A DNA stretch of 64,000 nt from Neocallimastix lanati (nom. inval.) (taxonomy: Eukaryota; Neocallimastigomycota; Neocallimastigomycetes; Neocallimastigales; Neocallimastigaceae), in assembly GCA_016946835.1 (NCBI GenBank), contig JACVTC010000024.1, positions 601,001 to 665,000 on the forward strand, written 5' to 3'. This document shows, piece by piece, positions 51,299-64,000 of the stretch. How positions within the stretch are numbered: position 1 is the stretch's first letter; each line of letters starts with the position of its first letter. The translations under genes were made by a program, and so were the position numbers. Under the pieces are notes generated by a model. That model saw only the letters and a list, made by a program, of their open reading frames with translations, was not told the DNA's origin and did no database searches.

Positions 51299-52381
51299 TT
51301 ATAATATATTATTTAAATCAGTTAAACAATCAAACCACAAATTAATAGTATTATTTCTATCCCATTTAGCATTAATTAACTTGGCTTCAATATTTTTGTA
51401 GGGTTCAATTAAGACACTGATTTCATTAGTTTTATTTATTGCTTTTTTTTTATTTTCCAAATTCCTCTTATTTTTCTTTGATAATCATAATATGGTAAAT
51501 GTTCAAGTTCATTTAATTTATCTATTAATTCATAATAAGATGGTTTTGTTGGAAATAAATTATTTAAATAACTATTGAGTGATTCTGCAATTATAATATT
51601 ATTGTTACATGTATTAGCATTTTTTTTTTAATTTTTTAAATAATATTTTATATGTTTCTTGTTCTTTATTTTTTAATATTGCAAAAGAAGTAGTATAAAA
51701 ACTATCTAACTCTTTAGCGTAAGTTCTTGTAATAAATATTTGATAACTAAATTTAGGGGCAATAAAAAATGACCATCAACAAATATATCATCATTATATT
51801 CTAAATAATTTTACTTGAAAAAGGGATTGAAAAATTATTAAATTAGTATTTTTTGAATATAATAAAATTTTCACCTCGCTTTGGTTTATAATATTTAGAT
51901 TTATTAGGAATTTCAGTAAATGTTGTTAAATTGGATGGTAGTTTTTTATTTAAATTTCTTGATATTTGGGATTTAATTGAATTATATTCTGGACATATAA
52001 ATCTCATTTCTTTAGAAATTTTATTATATAGGGGTTTTATTTTTATACCAAAAGGAATTGAACTTTTTTCAATTCCATTTTTAATTTTATGTTTCATTAT
52101 AGATAGAAATACATCGTATTCTTTTTTAGGATGATTATGTGAACTATCATATTTTAAGATTTCTTTCTTATCATTTAAAATAATAAAAGATTTACATTTA
52201 TTTCGGTACATAAACTTTGGAATTATCTTTTCTTATATACGAAAAATTAAATTTATATTTTTTATTAATAATAATTTTTTTTTCCTTTGTTATATACGAA
52301 AAATTAAATTTATATTTTTATTAATAATAATTTATTTTTTTCCTTGGTTAGACTCACATCAATAATTAGATTTTCTTCCAT
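51299..52381 (-). pseudogene. decayed MULE-type transposase with FLYWCH-like zinc finger
   Basis: The minus strand begins MEENLIIDVSLTKEKNK at 52381. A zinc-finger part follows: CKSFIILNDKKEILKYDSSH and then HNHPKKEYD, resembling the FLYWCH or WRKY-like N-terminal finger of Mutator-like transposases. The open piece 52211-51843 ends at a stop, after which other frames give DDIFVDGHFLLPL, then SYQIFITRTYAKELDSFYTT (the catalytic-domain DGTF...YQ region of MULE transposases), SLNSYLNNLFPTKPSYY and a terminal LWFDCLTDLNNIL. Several frame changes and in-frame stops make it non-functional. A 57-bp segment near the 5' end (52233-52289 and 52290-52347) is tandemly doubled. Terminal inverted repeats were not found. 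It might instead be a host gene derived from such a transposase, but the decay argues against that. Confidence 0.7.
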
Positions 52382-52520
52382 TTCTATATTTTTATAAATA
52401 TTTTTTAATTATATAATTAAAATTTTTATATTAATTATCCAATATTATTCTTACTAATTTTGAAAAATTAGTTTTTCAATTGTTTGTAAAAAAAAAAAAA
52501 AAAATAAATAAATAAAGAAT
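52382..52520. other. short flank between the transposase relic and the minisatellite
   Basis: A+T-rich sequence with one poly-A run; nothing else is seen. Confidence 0.5.
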
Positions 52521-52524
52521 GCAA

Positions 52525-53030
52525 TAATATAAATACAAGTATACAAAATAAAATAAAATAAAATAAAATATATATATTGAATGTAATAATATAAAAGTTC
52601 AAGTATATAAAATAAAATAAAATAAAATAAAATAAAATAAAATAAAATAAAATAAAAAAAATAGTTGAAATATGAATATAAAGTACAGATTGAATAAAAT
52701 AAAATAAAATAAAATAAAATAAAATAAAATAAATAGTTGAAATATGAATATAAAGTACAGATTGAATAAAATAAAATAAAATAAAATAAAATAAAATAAA
52801 ATAAAATAAAATAAAATAAATAGTAGAATATGAATATAATTAAAGTAGAGATTGAATAAAATAAAATAAATTAAAATAAAATTAAATAAAATAAAATAAA
52901 ATAAAATAAAATAAAATAAATAGTAGAATATGAATATAAAGTACAGATTAAATAAAATAAAATAAAATAAATATTGAATGAAATAAAATATAAAAGTACA
53001 AGTATATAAAATAAAATAAAATAAATATTT
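52525..53030 (-). repeat. minisatellite array, minus orientation
   Basis: Runs of the pentamer TAAAA are separated by a conserved insert, tagaatatgaatataaagta followed by cagattgaat, about four times (near 52665, 52736, 52822 and 52922). At both ends (about 52525-52610 and 52990-53010) a different insert, aagtacaagtatataaa, is used. This is the reverse complement of the array that starts at 53.28 kb. Confidence 0.92.
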
Positions 53031-53269
53031 ATTATTATTTTTATTAAAGATTATTAAAGACAATTTATTTTTAAAAATAAAATATTTTATTTAATTATAT
53101 AAGTTAGAAAGCAAAAAAATCATTTATATTTAGTGAAATTATTAACAATAATATTGTTTTATATATTAAATTACATCATCAATTGAATACAATAAAAATG
53201 TAAAAAATTTTCATTTCTAAAACAATGATCGATCTGTAATATTCTTTAATAAAAAATAATATTAGATAT

Positions 53270-54325
53270 TTATTTTATTTTATTTTATTTTATTTTATTA
53301 TATTTTATTCAATCTGTATTTATATTCATATTCTATTATTTATTTTATTTTATTTTTTTTATTCAATCTGTACTTTATATTCATATTTCTACTATTTATT
53401 TTATTTTATTTTATTTTATTCAATCTGTACTTTATATTCATATTCTACTATTTATTTTATTTTATTTTATTTTATTTTATTTTATTTTATTTTATTTTAT
53501 TTTATTTTATTCAATCTGTACTTTATATTCATATTCTACTATTTATTTTATTTTATTTTATTTAATCTGTACTTTATATTCATATTCTACTATTTATTTT
53601 ATTTTATTTTATTTAATCTGTACTTTATATTCATATTCTACTATTTATTTTATTTTATTTTATTTAACCTGTACTTTATATTCATATTCTACTATTTATT
53701 TTATTTTATTTTATTTAATCTGTACTTTATATTCATATTCTACTATTTATTTTATTTTATTTTATTTTATTTTATTTTATTTTATTTTATTTTATTTTAT
53801 TTTATTTTATTTTATTTTATTCAATCTGTACTTTATATTCATATTCTACTATTTATTTTATTTTATTTTATTTAATCTGTACTTTATATTCATATTCTAC
53901 TATTTATTTTAATTTATTTTATTTAATCTGTACTTTATATTCATATTCTACTATTTATTTTATTTTATTTTATTTTATTTAATCTGTACTTTATATTCAT
54001 ATTCTACTATTTATTTTATTTTATTTTATTTAATCTGTACTTTATATTCATATTCTACTATTTATTTTATTTTATTTTATTTAATCTGTACTTTATATTC
54101 ATATTCTACTATTTATTTTATTTTATTTTATTTTATTTTATTTTATTCAATCTGTACTTTATATTCATATTTCAACTATTTATTTTATTTTATTTTATTT
54201 TATTTTATTCAATCTGTACTTTATATTCATATTTCTATTATTTATTTTATTTTATTTTATTTTATTTTATTCAATCTGTATTTTATATTCATATTCTACT
54301 ATTTATTTTATTTTATTTTATATAC
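53270..54325 (+). repeat. minisatellite array, plus orientation, about 17 units
   Basis: A unit of about 52 bp repeats roughly seventeen times: TTTTA pentamers in variable number (three to about fifteen) followed by aatctgtactttatattcat and attctactattta. The insert is very well kept while the pentamer number varies, so array length should be unstable. A spacer of about 240 bp of ordinary A+T-rich sequence separates it from the inverted array on the left. Confidence 0.95.
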
Positions 54326-56976
54326 TTATTACATTCTTTATTTATTTATTTATTTGTTTATTTATTTATACATTTATTTTTTTTACATATAATTGTATTA
54401 AATTTTTTATGGCGTTAACAAAAAATTTTACAAGCCATTAAAAATAAATGGCGTATTGAAAATTTGTATTATAAAAATTGGCGAAATGAACCACATTCTA
54501 ATAGATTTAATAAAATAATAATATAACTATAAATGACAATATTTTTTTATTCGTTTGATACAATAATTTAAATACGATTTTACAAAAAAAAAAAAAAAAA
54601 AAAGTAATAATACATTTTAATTAAAATTAATTATACATTATGATATATTATTTAAAGACTTTTTTTAAAAAAAAAAAAAAAAAGATTAAAATAACATATT
54701 ATAAATAGTATTAATTATATATATTATTTATTTAATTAATTATATAATATTAATTACATATTATACGTGTTAGTTAATAAATCTGATATAATAATTTAAT
54801 AATTGAAAAAAAAATTTTTTTTAATTTTTAAATGCAATGACTAAATAAAATTATAAAATAATTAAATAATCAAGCCACATCGATCATATTATTATATCTA
54901 TTTCTATGAATAACTGCCTATTTTTTTGTTATAAATAAGATTAAGATATATAACAAAACATTTAATTATTTCGGTTTATTCTTACTCTATCCATCATTAT
55001 TAACTCTTTTTTTTTTTCTATTTTCTCTTCTTTAAATAACTTTACATGAATTCCACTACTTAATTATTTTTATATAAACTTTATTATTTCAATAGTTCAA
55101 AAGGCATAAATTTTATTTTATTATATAAATTAAAGAGTTTTATTTTTTTTTTTTTAACATTAAATTTAATTAAATAAAAATATTATCCACATTTAAATTT
55201 TCATTAAGATCATTTTAAAAAATCATATTTCAATTTTCATTAAGATCTTTTAAAAATATAAGAATGAAAAAAAAATAAAAAAAAATTGTCAACTATTCTC
55301 TATTCATTACAAAATATTAGTAAATTTTTTTTTTTTTAATTATTATTTTTTAATATTTCTTTATAGTATTATTATAATTGCTTCAATTTTAAAACTATAT
55401 CAATAAATAAATAAATAGACTTTTACCAAAAGAAATTTAGAGTTATTAAGCTTTTTGACATCATCATAAAAAATTTTTATTAAGTTTATAGTTATAAATG
55501 AAAGACTTGATAAAATACTAAAATAAAAAATATCCACACTGAAAATATCTATATATATATTCTGTTTTTCTTTTGTTATTATTACTTTTTTTTTTTTTAA
55601 TAAATAAACATTACATTAACATAAAATTATTTTATATTATAATATTATTGTTTTAATTTTTTAATATTATCAATGACTCCAAAATAAATAATAAATACAC
55701 TATTTAATTATGATAAAATCCATATTTAATAATTAATCGAAAGATATTCATAATTTCATTTTTGTAATAATTTAATAATTCATTTACTATCAATTATTAT
55801 TGGTATTGATAATTAACTTGCTTTAAGTAAATCAAATGAAATAAAATAATAATGAGATATTGATAATCCAATATAGTAAATCAATAAAAAAAAATAGAAG
55901 AAAAAAAAATAAAGAAATAATAAAAAAGAAATAAAGAAATAGGAAAAGATTAAAACAAAATTAATTATAATTAATTATAATTAATTATTTTATCAAATTT
56001 AAATTCATCATGATATTTATTAAAACCGTTTAAACTTTTTTTTTTTAATTACTTTTTTATTTATTTTTTAATGATAGTTAAAATTATTAATAATTTAGTT
56101 TATTTATTAAAATAATTATAAATTATTTATTTATTTTTTTTTTTTTTTTTATTTATTTATTATTTATTTTTTTATTGTAATACAAGGTATTTAAGATTTA
56201 TCTTTAACAACTAAATTAATACAATTAAAAATAAATAATTATATTATATTAAAACTCTATTTTATGGTTTTTTTAAAAAAAAAAATTATTTTATCTAATA
56301 GGATTAAGTATTTAATTATTTATGAATAAATTGATCACCAAATTTTACAATTTAAGTTTAATAAAGTTTTAGGTAACTTTAATAATAAGATCTTATTATT
56401 TTAATATATCCCTTAAATAATTTAAGTCAAGATTCCTCAAATATTTATTTGAAATTAAATAAATAAAAAAAATAAAAATAAAAATAAAAGAAAAAATAAA
56501 ATAATAATAATAATAAAATTATTCATAATATACTTTTATAATATTCTCATTCATTCTTTGTTTCGATATTAGATATTATAAAAAAATGGTTATTATTTTT
56601 TTTTGTAAAGTTTGAACTCAAATTTATTAAAAATAATAAGTTTTATAATGTATTTTTTTATAGGATTCATAATGCAATAACAAAAAAAATGAATACAAAA
56701 TATTTAATTATTTAATTTCCAATGATAACCAAATTTGTTGTTTCAAATTACAAAAATTATTATATATTGAAATATTATGAAATATTATCTAATTTTTTTT
56801 TCTATATAGTTTATCTATTATTATTATTATACGAATTATTTATTAGCAATAAAAATTTATAAATAAATAATTGTATTATTAAGCCATTTTGTTATTCATT
56901 TAAAAATGTATTTTTTTTATTTGTTTTTCATTTATTTGTTAAGTATAATTAATTTTCATATTTGAAATATTAAGTT

Positions 56977-57027
<51 letters not shown>

Positions 57028-57337
57028 TTTGTTTATTTATTTATTTGTTTGTTTGTTTGTTTGTTTGTCTACATTTTCATTTTTATTTATAATTCTTTAA
57101 AATTCTATAAAGTATAAATTAAAAATATTGACATTTGTGTAACTGTAAATTTTAAGAATTTTAAAAAAATAAATTAAATTAAAATTTTCTCTTTTTCTTT
57201 TTTTGATCCTATTTTTAATATTAAAAATTATATTAAATATGAGTCAAGTTTTAAATATTTTGTTTAAAATAATAGGGAAATAGAAAATAGAAAAAATGAA
57301 ATAAATTTAAATAACAACTTTTTTTTTTTTTTTTAAA

Positions 57338-57368
<31 letters not shown>

Positions 57369-59250
57369 ATAAATAAAATATTTAATTATAAAACATTATT
57401 AAAATTATATATAAAATTCTACATAATATATTAAATTTCATTAAGATATAATTATAATGTATTATGAAATATTTAAAAAAAATAACTATTAAACTTTTTT
57501 GTCCTTTTTTTTTTTTTTTTTTTAATATTTTTTAATATATAGATTTATATAAAATGACATAACATAGATAATATAATAATCAAACTTTAATAATTAATTT
57601 TTTAATTTAATTTTTTTTTTTTTACATATAAAAATAATATATATAATAATAATGAAAAATAAAATTATGTAGGTTTAACTTTAATGTATCCAAAGAAAAT
57701 AATTAAACCCTTAAAACCTAATTATGGATTACTTTTTCCTATATTATAATATTTTAAATTTGTTTTTATGTTTTTTTTTTTTTTTGTTTTGTTTTCCATC
57801 CAAATGTACAAAGTTTTAAATGGTTTAATGATTAAAAAAATTTAATATATATAGGTTAAAATTATAAATCCACTTTCCACTTTAAAATATTTAATTATTA
57901 AAAAAAAAATATTATTAATGAAATATTATTATTAAAATATAATAAAATAATATCTTCTTTTTTTTATTTTAAATTTTTATATAAGTAAATATATTTTTTA
58001 TTTTTATTTTTTGTATTATAATTAATTATACAATTATTAAAATAAAGTAATGTTATTATTTCATTATTTTTCATTCAAACGTATTTTAAAGTTAAAAGAG
58101 TTTAGTCATATTTATTAAAAAACTATATCTTTGAGTAAATTTAGCAAGGTTTTACATAATTATGAAAATTAATAATTTATTATGAAAAAAAAAATTTCAT
58201 AGGAAATAAATGATTCCTATCATACATTACACAAAAGATGATTAAATAGATATGTAATAATGTAATAAAATAATATATTTTATATAACCAATAACTTAAA
58301 TAAAAAAATAATAATAATATTAATATAAAATAGTAATAATCATAGGTTAATAATGTATTGGTTCATATTAAATAAATAATTAAAAGGAAAAAAAATTTTT
58401 CATTGGTTATAAACTTTAATCAAAAATAAAAAAATTAAATAAATAAATATATAAAAAATAAACAAAAAAAGTAGTTTGAATTGTAGATTATTTATTAATT
58501 ATTATTTACTTTGTTTTTATTTAGTTTTTTTTTTTTTTTTTATTTTTATTTTGCTTGTTTGTTTATTAATAAATAAATTAATAAAAATAAGATAATTATT
58601 ATAATAAAATAAAATAGAATATAGTTTTCTATTCTTCTTAATTAATTTCATGATTATTTTTATTTATATTTACTGTTTATCATTTTTAATTATTTAAAAA
58701 AATAAAGTTTTAAATTTCCCTTTTTTATTTAAATATATTTAATAAATATAAAATATAATATAATTATTTACCCATTATTGATATATGGCGTTAATAATAA
58801 TAGTAATTTATTTATTTATTTATTTATAAAAAATATTTCAATGAATGTTTAAATATATATATAAAAAAATCATTAAATATGTTAAAATAATAAATAATTG
58901 AATGCACAAAGGACGACATTTTTATGATCAAAGTAACACTATACCATATAATATTAAATAAAAATATTTATCATTTATGATGTATTATGTATTACTATTT
59001 ATCCTATACAGAATTGTTAGTATGTGAAATATATATGAAAAATGAAAAATAACAAATGTATTAAAACATATTGTAATGTAATTAATGTATAAGTTTCAAT
59101 GTATTATAATATAAAAGTATTAAAAGTATTTAATTTAGAATAATTGAATGCAATTAACCCTTTATCATATATAAACTTGACATAATTATAAACCTTAAAT
59201 TCCTAACTCTTAACCGTCAATTTAATTATTAAATTTATTATTATCATAAT

Positions 59251-59293
<43 letters not shown>

Positions 59294-59624
59294 TTATAAT
59301 GTAAAAGATAAAATTGTAAAAGATAAAATTATTAAAATAAAAATTCTCCAATGTAAAAATATGATTTGGAGAGTTTAAATACCTAAATGGACACCTTTTA
59401 TATCTATCTAATGGTTTGTGCTACAACGAAACAATTTTTGGATAAACATTTAAAAAAATAAAGTATAATTAAGAATATTTTTTAATGAAAAATTAGTTGG
59501 AAATAAAAATTACAAAAAAAAAAAAAATTTTTTTAGTTTAATAATTATTAGATTAAACACATTTCAACCTTAAAACTTTTTTAGATTATACTCAAAAAAA
59601 TTTTTATTAAAACTATAAATAAAG

Positions 59625-59660
<36 letters not shown>

Positions 59661-61690
59661 ATAATGATAATTATAGTGATAAAATGGTTTATGCTACAAA
59701 GATGCAATTTGAATTATCGTTATAAAAACTAATAATAATAATAAAGTATAATTAAGAATATTTTTTAATGAATTTATTTGGAAATAAAAGTTTTAAAAAA
59801 TTTTAATTTAATAATTATAACATTTAACATAGCATATAAATTTATCTATAAAAAATATTTATATACTTAAATTTTAACAGTAAATAAAAGAATAAGCAAA
59901 CAAAAAAAAAAAAAAAAAAGGAGCAATAATATATTTTGTTACTTTGTTCATTAATATTTTCATATGTTTTTTCATTTTCTATTAAAAAACAATAATATGT
60001 ATTAATATGATAATAATATAAAAAAAAAATTCTATTAATGGATATATTTAATTGAAATTTGAGAAAAAAAAATTTTTTTTATTCAAAAGAATTTGTACTA
60101 CATATATTGAATATGTATAATTATTCTATTTTAATAAATATTGTATTTATAAGAATAGATAATAATTTTTATAAAAAAAAAAGTTAAAAATATAGATTGA
60201 ATAAATAAAAAAGAATTAAAATTATACCTTTTATAGTAATAGATTCTATATTTATTAATATTTTAAATCAATTAAAATAAATAAAAAAATATATATTAAA
60301 ATGTATGAACATGAACATCAAATTTCAATTATCAATAATTCCAAAATGAGATTTTGTTAATATATATTTAAACAAAAAAGGGGCAGGTATAACTTTATAA
60401 ATTATTAAAAAAAAAAAGTTAATTCCATATAATTAATTAGATAAAATTATAGTAAATACAATTTTTTAGTAAAAAAAATATTACATATAATAATAAATAA
60501 TAAACAATAAATAGTACAGTAACAATATAAAAATTAAAAAAAAATTTTTAAAAAAAAAAAATTAATATAAATATATACTATGATAAATTAAATTAAATTG
60601 TTACAGTTAGAAACTTTTTACAACAAAACAAATTTTATATATATATATTATAATTAAAAAATAATAATTCTATTTCAATAACTCTATTTAATATATTTTA
60701 AATAGAATAAGTATAAAAAATAAATTAAATATTTAATTTATATATTTCAATACTTAATAAAGACAAAAAGTAATTAAAAATAATTGATTTTTATATAAAT
60801 TAAATAAATACTATTATTAAATAATTATAATACTTTAATTATACATATATATATTATATATTTAATAATTTTACAGAGTGGATCAAAAAAAAATTTTTTT
60901 TTTTTATTATAACTTATTTAAAATAATATTTTCATTGTATACTTTCCTTATTATTTTGTTTTTTAGAAAATTGAAAAAAAAAAAGAAAAAGATATATATT
61001 TTTTTAATATAATCCTATTATTATTATTGATTTTCAAATTCCGACAAATAATATAAATTCATCGAATTTTTTTTTTCTCTATGGTATAATAATTAATTTT
61101 ATATCATTACATTAAAATCATTTATTTTATAATGGTATATTCTTAATTAAATAAGCAAGTTTAATTAAGCCTCTATCTAAAAAATTATTAAATCAATAAA
61201 AAAAAAAAAAAAAAAAAAACGATTGATTAAAATCAATAAAATGTACTTAATTTAATTATAGGATTACCATTTTAACTTTTTAAATACTCAATAGTATTCA
61301 AAATTCATTGGTTAATCCAAATATTTTTATATCAAAAAGTTATTTAATTAATAGAAATAAATATTTATTATTGATATAAAAATTTGCAGAACTATATTTT
61401 TTTTTTTTTTGCTTGTTTTTATTTCTGTATAAATTGATCATGAATTATGAAATAAAGTTATTTATTGACACATTACATATGTAAAAATAATATTATATAA
61501 ACTATAAAAGTATGATTGATCTTTTTTTTTTAAGGTAAAAAAGCTTAATAATGTAATATTCAAAGTGGAATAAATTTTTTTTATAATAAGAATTAAAAAA
61601 AAAAAATAAAAATGAAAATGAAAAAGTTTATTTAATTTATTTCAATATTTTATTTCATTTTTTTTTTTAATTAAACTATTGTAATACAAA

Positions 61691-61721
<31 letters not shown>

Positions 61722-63238
61722 GTTAACATTCAAATAAAAAAAAAAAAAAGAAATAAAAAAAAAATTCCTCAAAAAATTCCTCTTAATAATAATATTCTAA
61801 ATAATAAATTATTAATATAGAGACTGACGATATTATTTTCAATATTAATAAAAAAAAACATTTTTTGGATTTTAGCCACTCCAAGAACAAATATATATTC
61901 TGTAGCAAATATAATTTCTTAAAATGTACTTCAACGTACTTAACCATGGGAACAACCCATATTTTTATGAAGGTATTCTTTTTTTTTTTTTTTTTTTTCT
62001 TTATTGTCCATAAAAAAATAGATTATCTTACTCCTCATTTAATAGGATGACTAATAAAGACTACCTATCAACTAAATGCAAATCAAGAGTAATTATCTTT
62101 TCCAGGAGAAAATAGATCAATCAAGGAGAAAAATCATTATTTATGAATATCTAAATAAATGATAGTGTAGATGACATGATATGGTGTTCAGAGGAATTAG
62201 TTTTTAAATTAAAATATGACATTAAAAAATAATAATAATTAAAAAAAATAATAAAAATTAATTTTTTTTTTAATTTGTATATTTTTTAATTAAATTAATA
62301 TTATTAATAATACAACATAATAAAATAGGTCTTATTATTTTTTAAAATTAAATATATATTATTCTTTAATTAAAAGTAAATGGAATGAAAGAAATTTAAT
62401 ATTCTATAATCTGACAGACTGACACTGTCTCTTTTTTTTTTTTTGTTTTTATACTTCGCTTTCTATTAAAAATAAATGAAATAATTAAAAAAATCTTTGT
62501 AAATCTTTTATTCCTCTTTTTTTTTTAAAAAAAATATATATATATTTATTTATTTACATATTATTTATTTATTCACTTATTATTTATTTAGTTATTTATT
62601 TATTTATTAATAATTTATGTATTTACTTTTATTTTTTCTATAATAAATTATATTATTAAATTATTAATTATCCTTTTTGAATTAAAAAAACCTTATTTGG
62701 TTAAATTAATCTTTTTTTTTTCTGTTTTTGCTTTTTGTTTTGTTTTCCATTTAATATTTTTATGTTTGCCACCATCATTGAGTCTAAATAGAAAATTAAT
62801 TTTTTTTTTAGGTTCTACAAAAATCAAAAAAAAAAAAAAAAATAAAATAAAATAAAATAAAAAAAATAAAGGTTACTTTTAATCCTTTCTGACCAATGAA
62901 CAACTCTTATCACAGCTTTGTTTATTGATTGATACATTAAGCTTTTACCATTCAAAAAAATAAAATATTCAAATAAAAATTTTTTTCTAATATTAATTTT
63001 ATTTATATTTAATAATTTATACTTTTATTAAAATATACTAAAATAAAAAATTATTGAAATATAATATTTTTATTTAAAAGATATGGGAAAATATTTTTCT
63101 CATTTATTCATTTATTATTCATTATTTATAATTTATTATTTGTTATTTATTAATTAACTATGCTATTTATTATTTTTTTTTATTATTTAATTATTTTAAA
63201 CTAACTATTTATTTATTTAATTAATTAATTAATTAATT

Positions 63239-63311
<73 letters not shown>

Positions 63312-64000
63312 CTATTTTTAAATATGAATATTTTTTCTCATTCCAATTAAATAGTATTTATTAAATAGACAATTTTTTTTTAAAATTTTTTTTTTTTTGA
63401 TATATGAACAATAGATAAAATTTAAAATTTAAATCTAATTTATTAAAGTTTGATATATTTGTTTATAATGTAATATATTATATAATGAATGGGATGATAA
63501 TGATGAAAAGAACAATACTAATTCAATTATTACAAAAGAGAGAGGATAAAAATAATAATAAAAAAAATTTTTTTTCTTTTCAATATAATTAAATAAATTA
63601 TTCCTTTATATATAATTAATTAATTAATATAAAAAAATATTAAAAAAAAAAAATTTCAAAGACAGAAAATTAATAAAATAATAATTAATATATTAATTTG
63701 GAATAAAATGATAATGATTTTATTATTTATAAAGTATTATAAGTATTAAATATGAATTTATAAATTTATTCAAATAAATAAATAAATATAAGAGAAAATA
63801 TTATAAGCTTAATTATACTAATAGATTAAAGAAATGTTGTTTAACAATATATATAAATAAATTATCTCAATCAAAGATTTTAATAGTATATAAAAAAAAA
63901 TTTTTTTAATTTTTAATCCACTTTTAAATTACAATAAAATTTAATAAATATATAGTATTCATTCCTTTTATAGATATAGAAAATTATTACATATTTATTA
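54326..64000. other. 9.7 kb without recognisable genes
   Basis: I see only A+T-rich sequence, homopolymers (for example near 61195, 61700 and 62822), TTTA arrays and a duplicated block at 59.4/59.7 kb. Around 61.87-62.20 kb there is sequence of more normal complexity (ccactccaagaacaaatat, ccatgggaacaacccatatt) that could be a relic, but no reading resembles a known protein. Confidence 0.55.
59411..59790. repeat. duplicated block of about 105 bp
   Basis: Copies at 59411-59512 and 59683-59790 share aatggtttgtgctacaa/aatggtttatgctacaa at one end and aaagtataattaagaatatt followed by tttggaaataaaa at the other. They are separated by about 170 bp including poly-A. Confidence 0.8.

Noticed and set aside
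52599-53063. 154-codon minus-strand frame rich in Phe and Tyr
   Set aside because: It reads through TAAAA pentamers and the minisatellite insert, so it only reflects the repeat.
52525-54325. CRISPR-like appearance of conserved inserts between variable spacers
   Set aside because: The variable part is only a TTTTA pentamer of changing number, not unique spacers, and the host is eukaryotic; it is a minisatellite.

Overview
The window is best explained as nuclear DNA of an anaerobic gut fungus (Neocallimastigomycota). Two secreted glycoside hydrolases each end in a pair of fungal dockerins, the short cysteine-rich modules (core GYPCC, then WGxENxxWCGI) that fix enzymes into the cellulosome-like complexes of these fungi. 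Genes sit in extremely A+T-rich DNA full of homopolymers, triplet and tetra- to heptanucleotide repeats, and introns are short GT...AG introns made almost only of A and T. The genus cannot be resolved from sequence alone.

Layout. 1-2.16 kb: 3' part of a Ty1/copia retrotransposon fossil with its LTR. 2.2-6.4 kb: repeat desert. 6.4-7.7 kb (+): intronless orphan seven-helix membrane protein with an Asn/Ser-rich tail. 13.1-15.0 kb (+): secreted GH10 xylanase with a ricin-type beta-trefoil and two dockerins. 15.65-16.27 kb (-): decayed gene. 16.7-19.7 kb (-): five-exon gene joining a bacterial-type extracellular solute-binding domain to a class C (GABA-B-like) seven-helix receptor; an intron carries about 300 bp of triplet repeat. 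21.3-22.2 kb (-): PhzF-family pseudogene. 24.9-26.1 kb (-): membrane-anchored alpha/beta hydrolase. 26.5-27.75 kb: fold-back structure built from copia LTRs. 29.0-31.7 kb (-): six-exon GH5 mannanase-like enzyme with a CBM1-like module and two dockerins. 33.1-34.3 kb: heptanucleotide satellite. 36.4-37.1 kb: element-like relic. 38.0-39.7 kb (-): ankyrin-repeat protein. 45.2-47.4 kb (+): LINE fossil whose polymerase box is triplicated. 48.45-49.65 kb: second heptanucleotide satellite. 51.3-52.4 kb (-): decayed MULE transposase. 52.5-54.3 kb: two minisatellite arrays in opposite orientation. 54.3-64 kb: no recognisable gene.

Six protein genes look intact. The xylanase and mannanase would act outside the cell on hemicellulose in a dockerin-assembled complex; the solute-binding receptor, convergent with the xylanase gene, is a plausible sensor of small extracellular ligands such as sugars, though that link is inference. 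No tRNA, rRNA or CRISPR was found. The spliced models of the receptor and mannanase were worked out by hand from reading frame and GT/AG borders; all junction phases agree, but transcripts have not been consulted.
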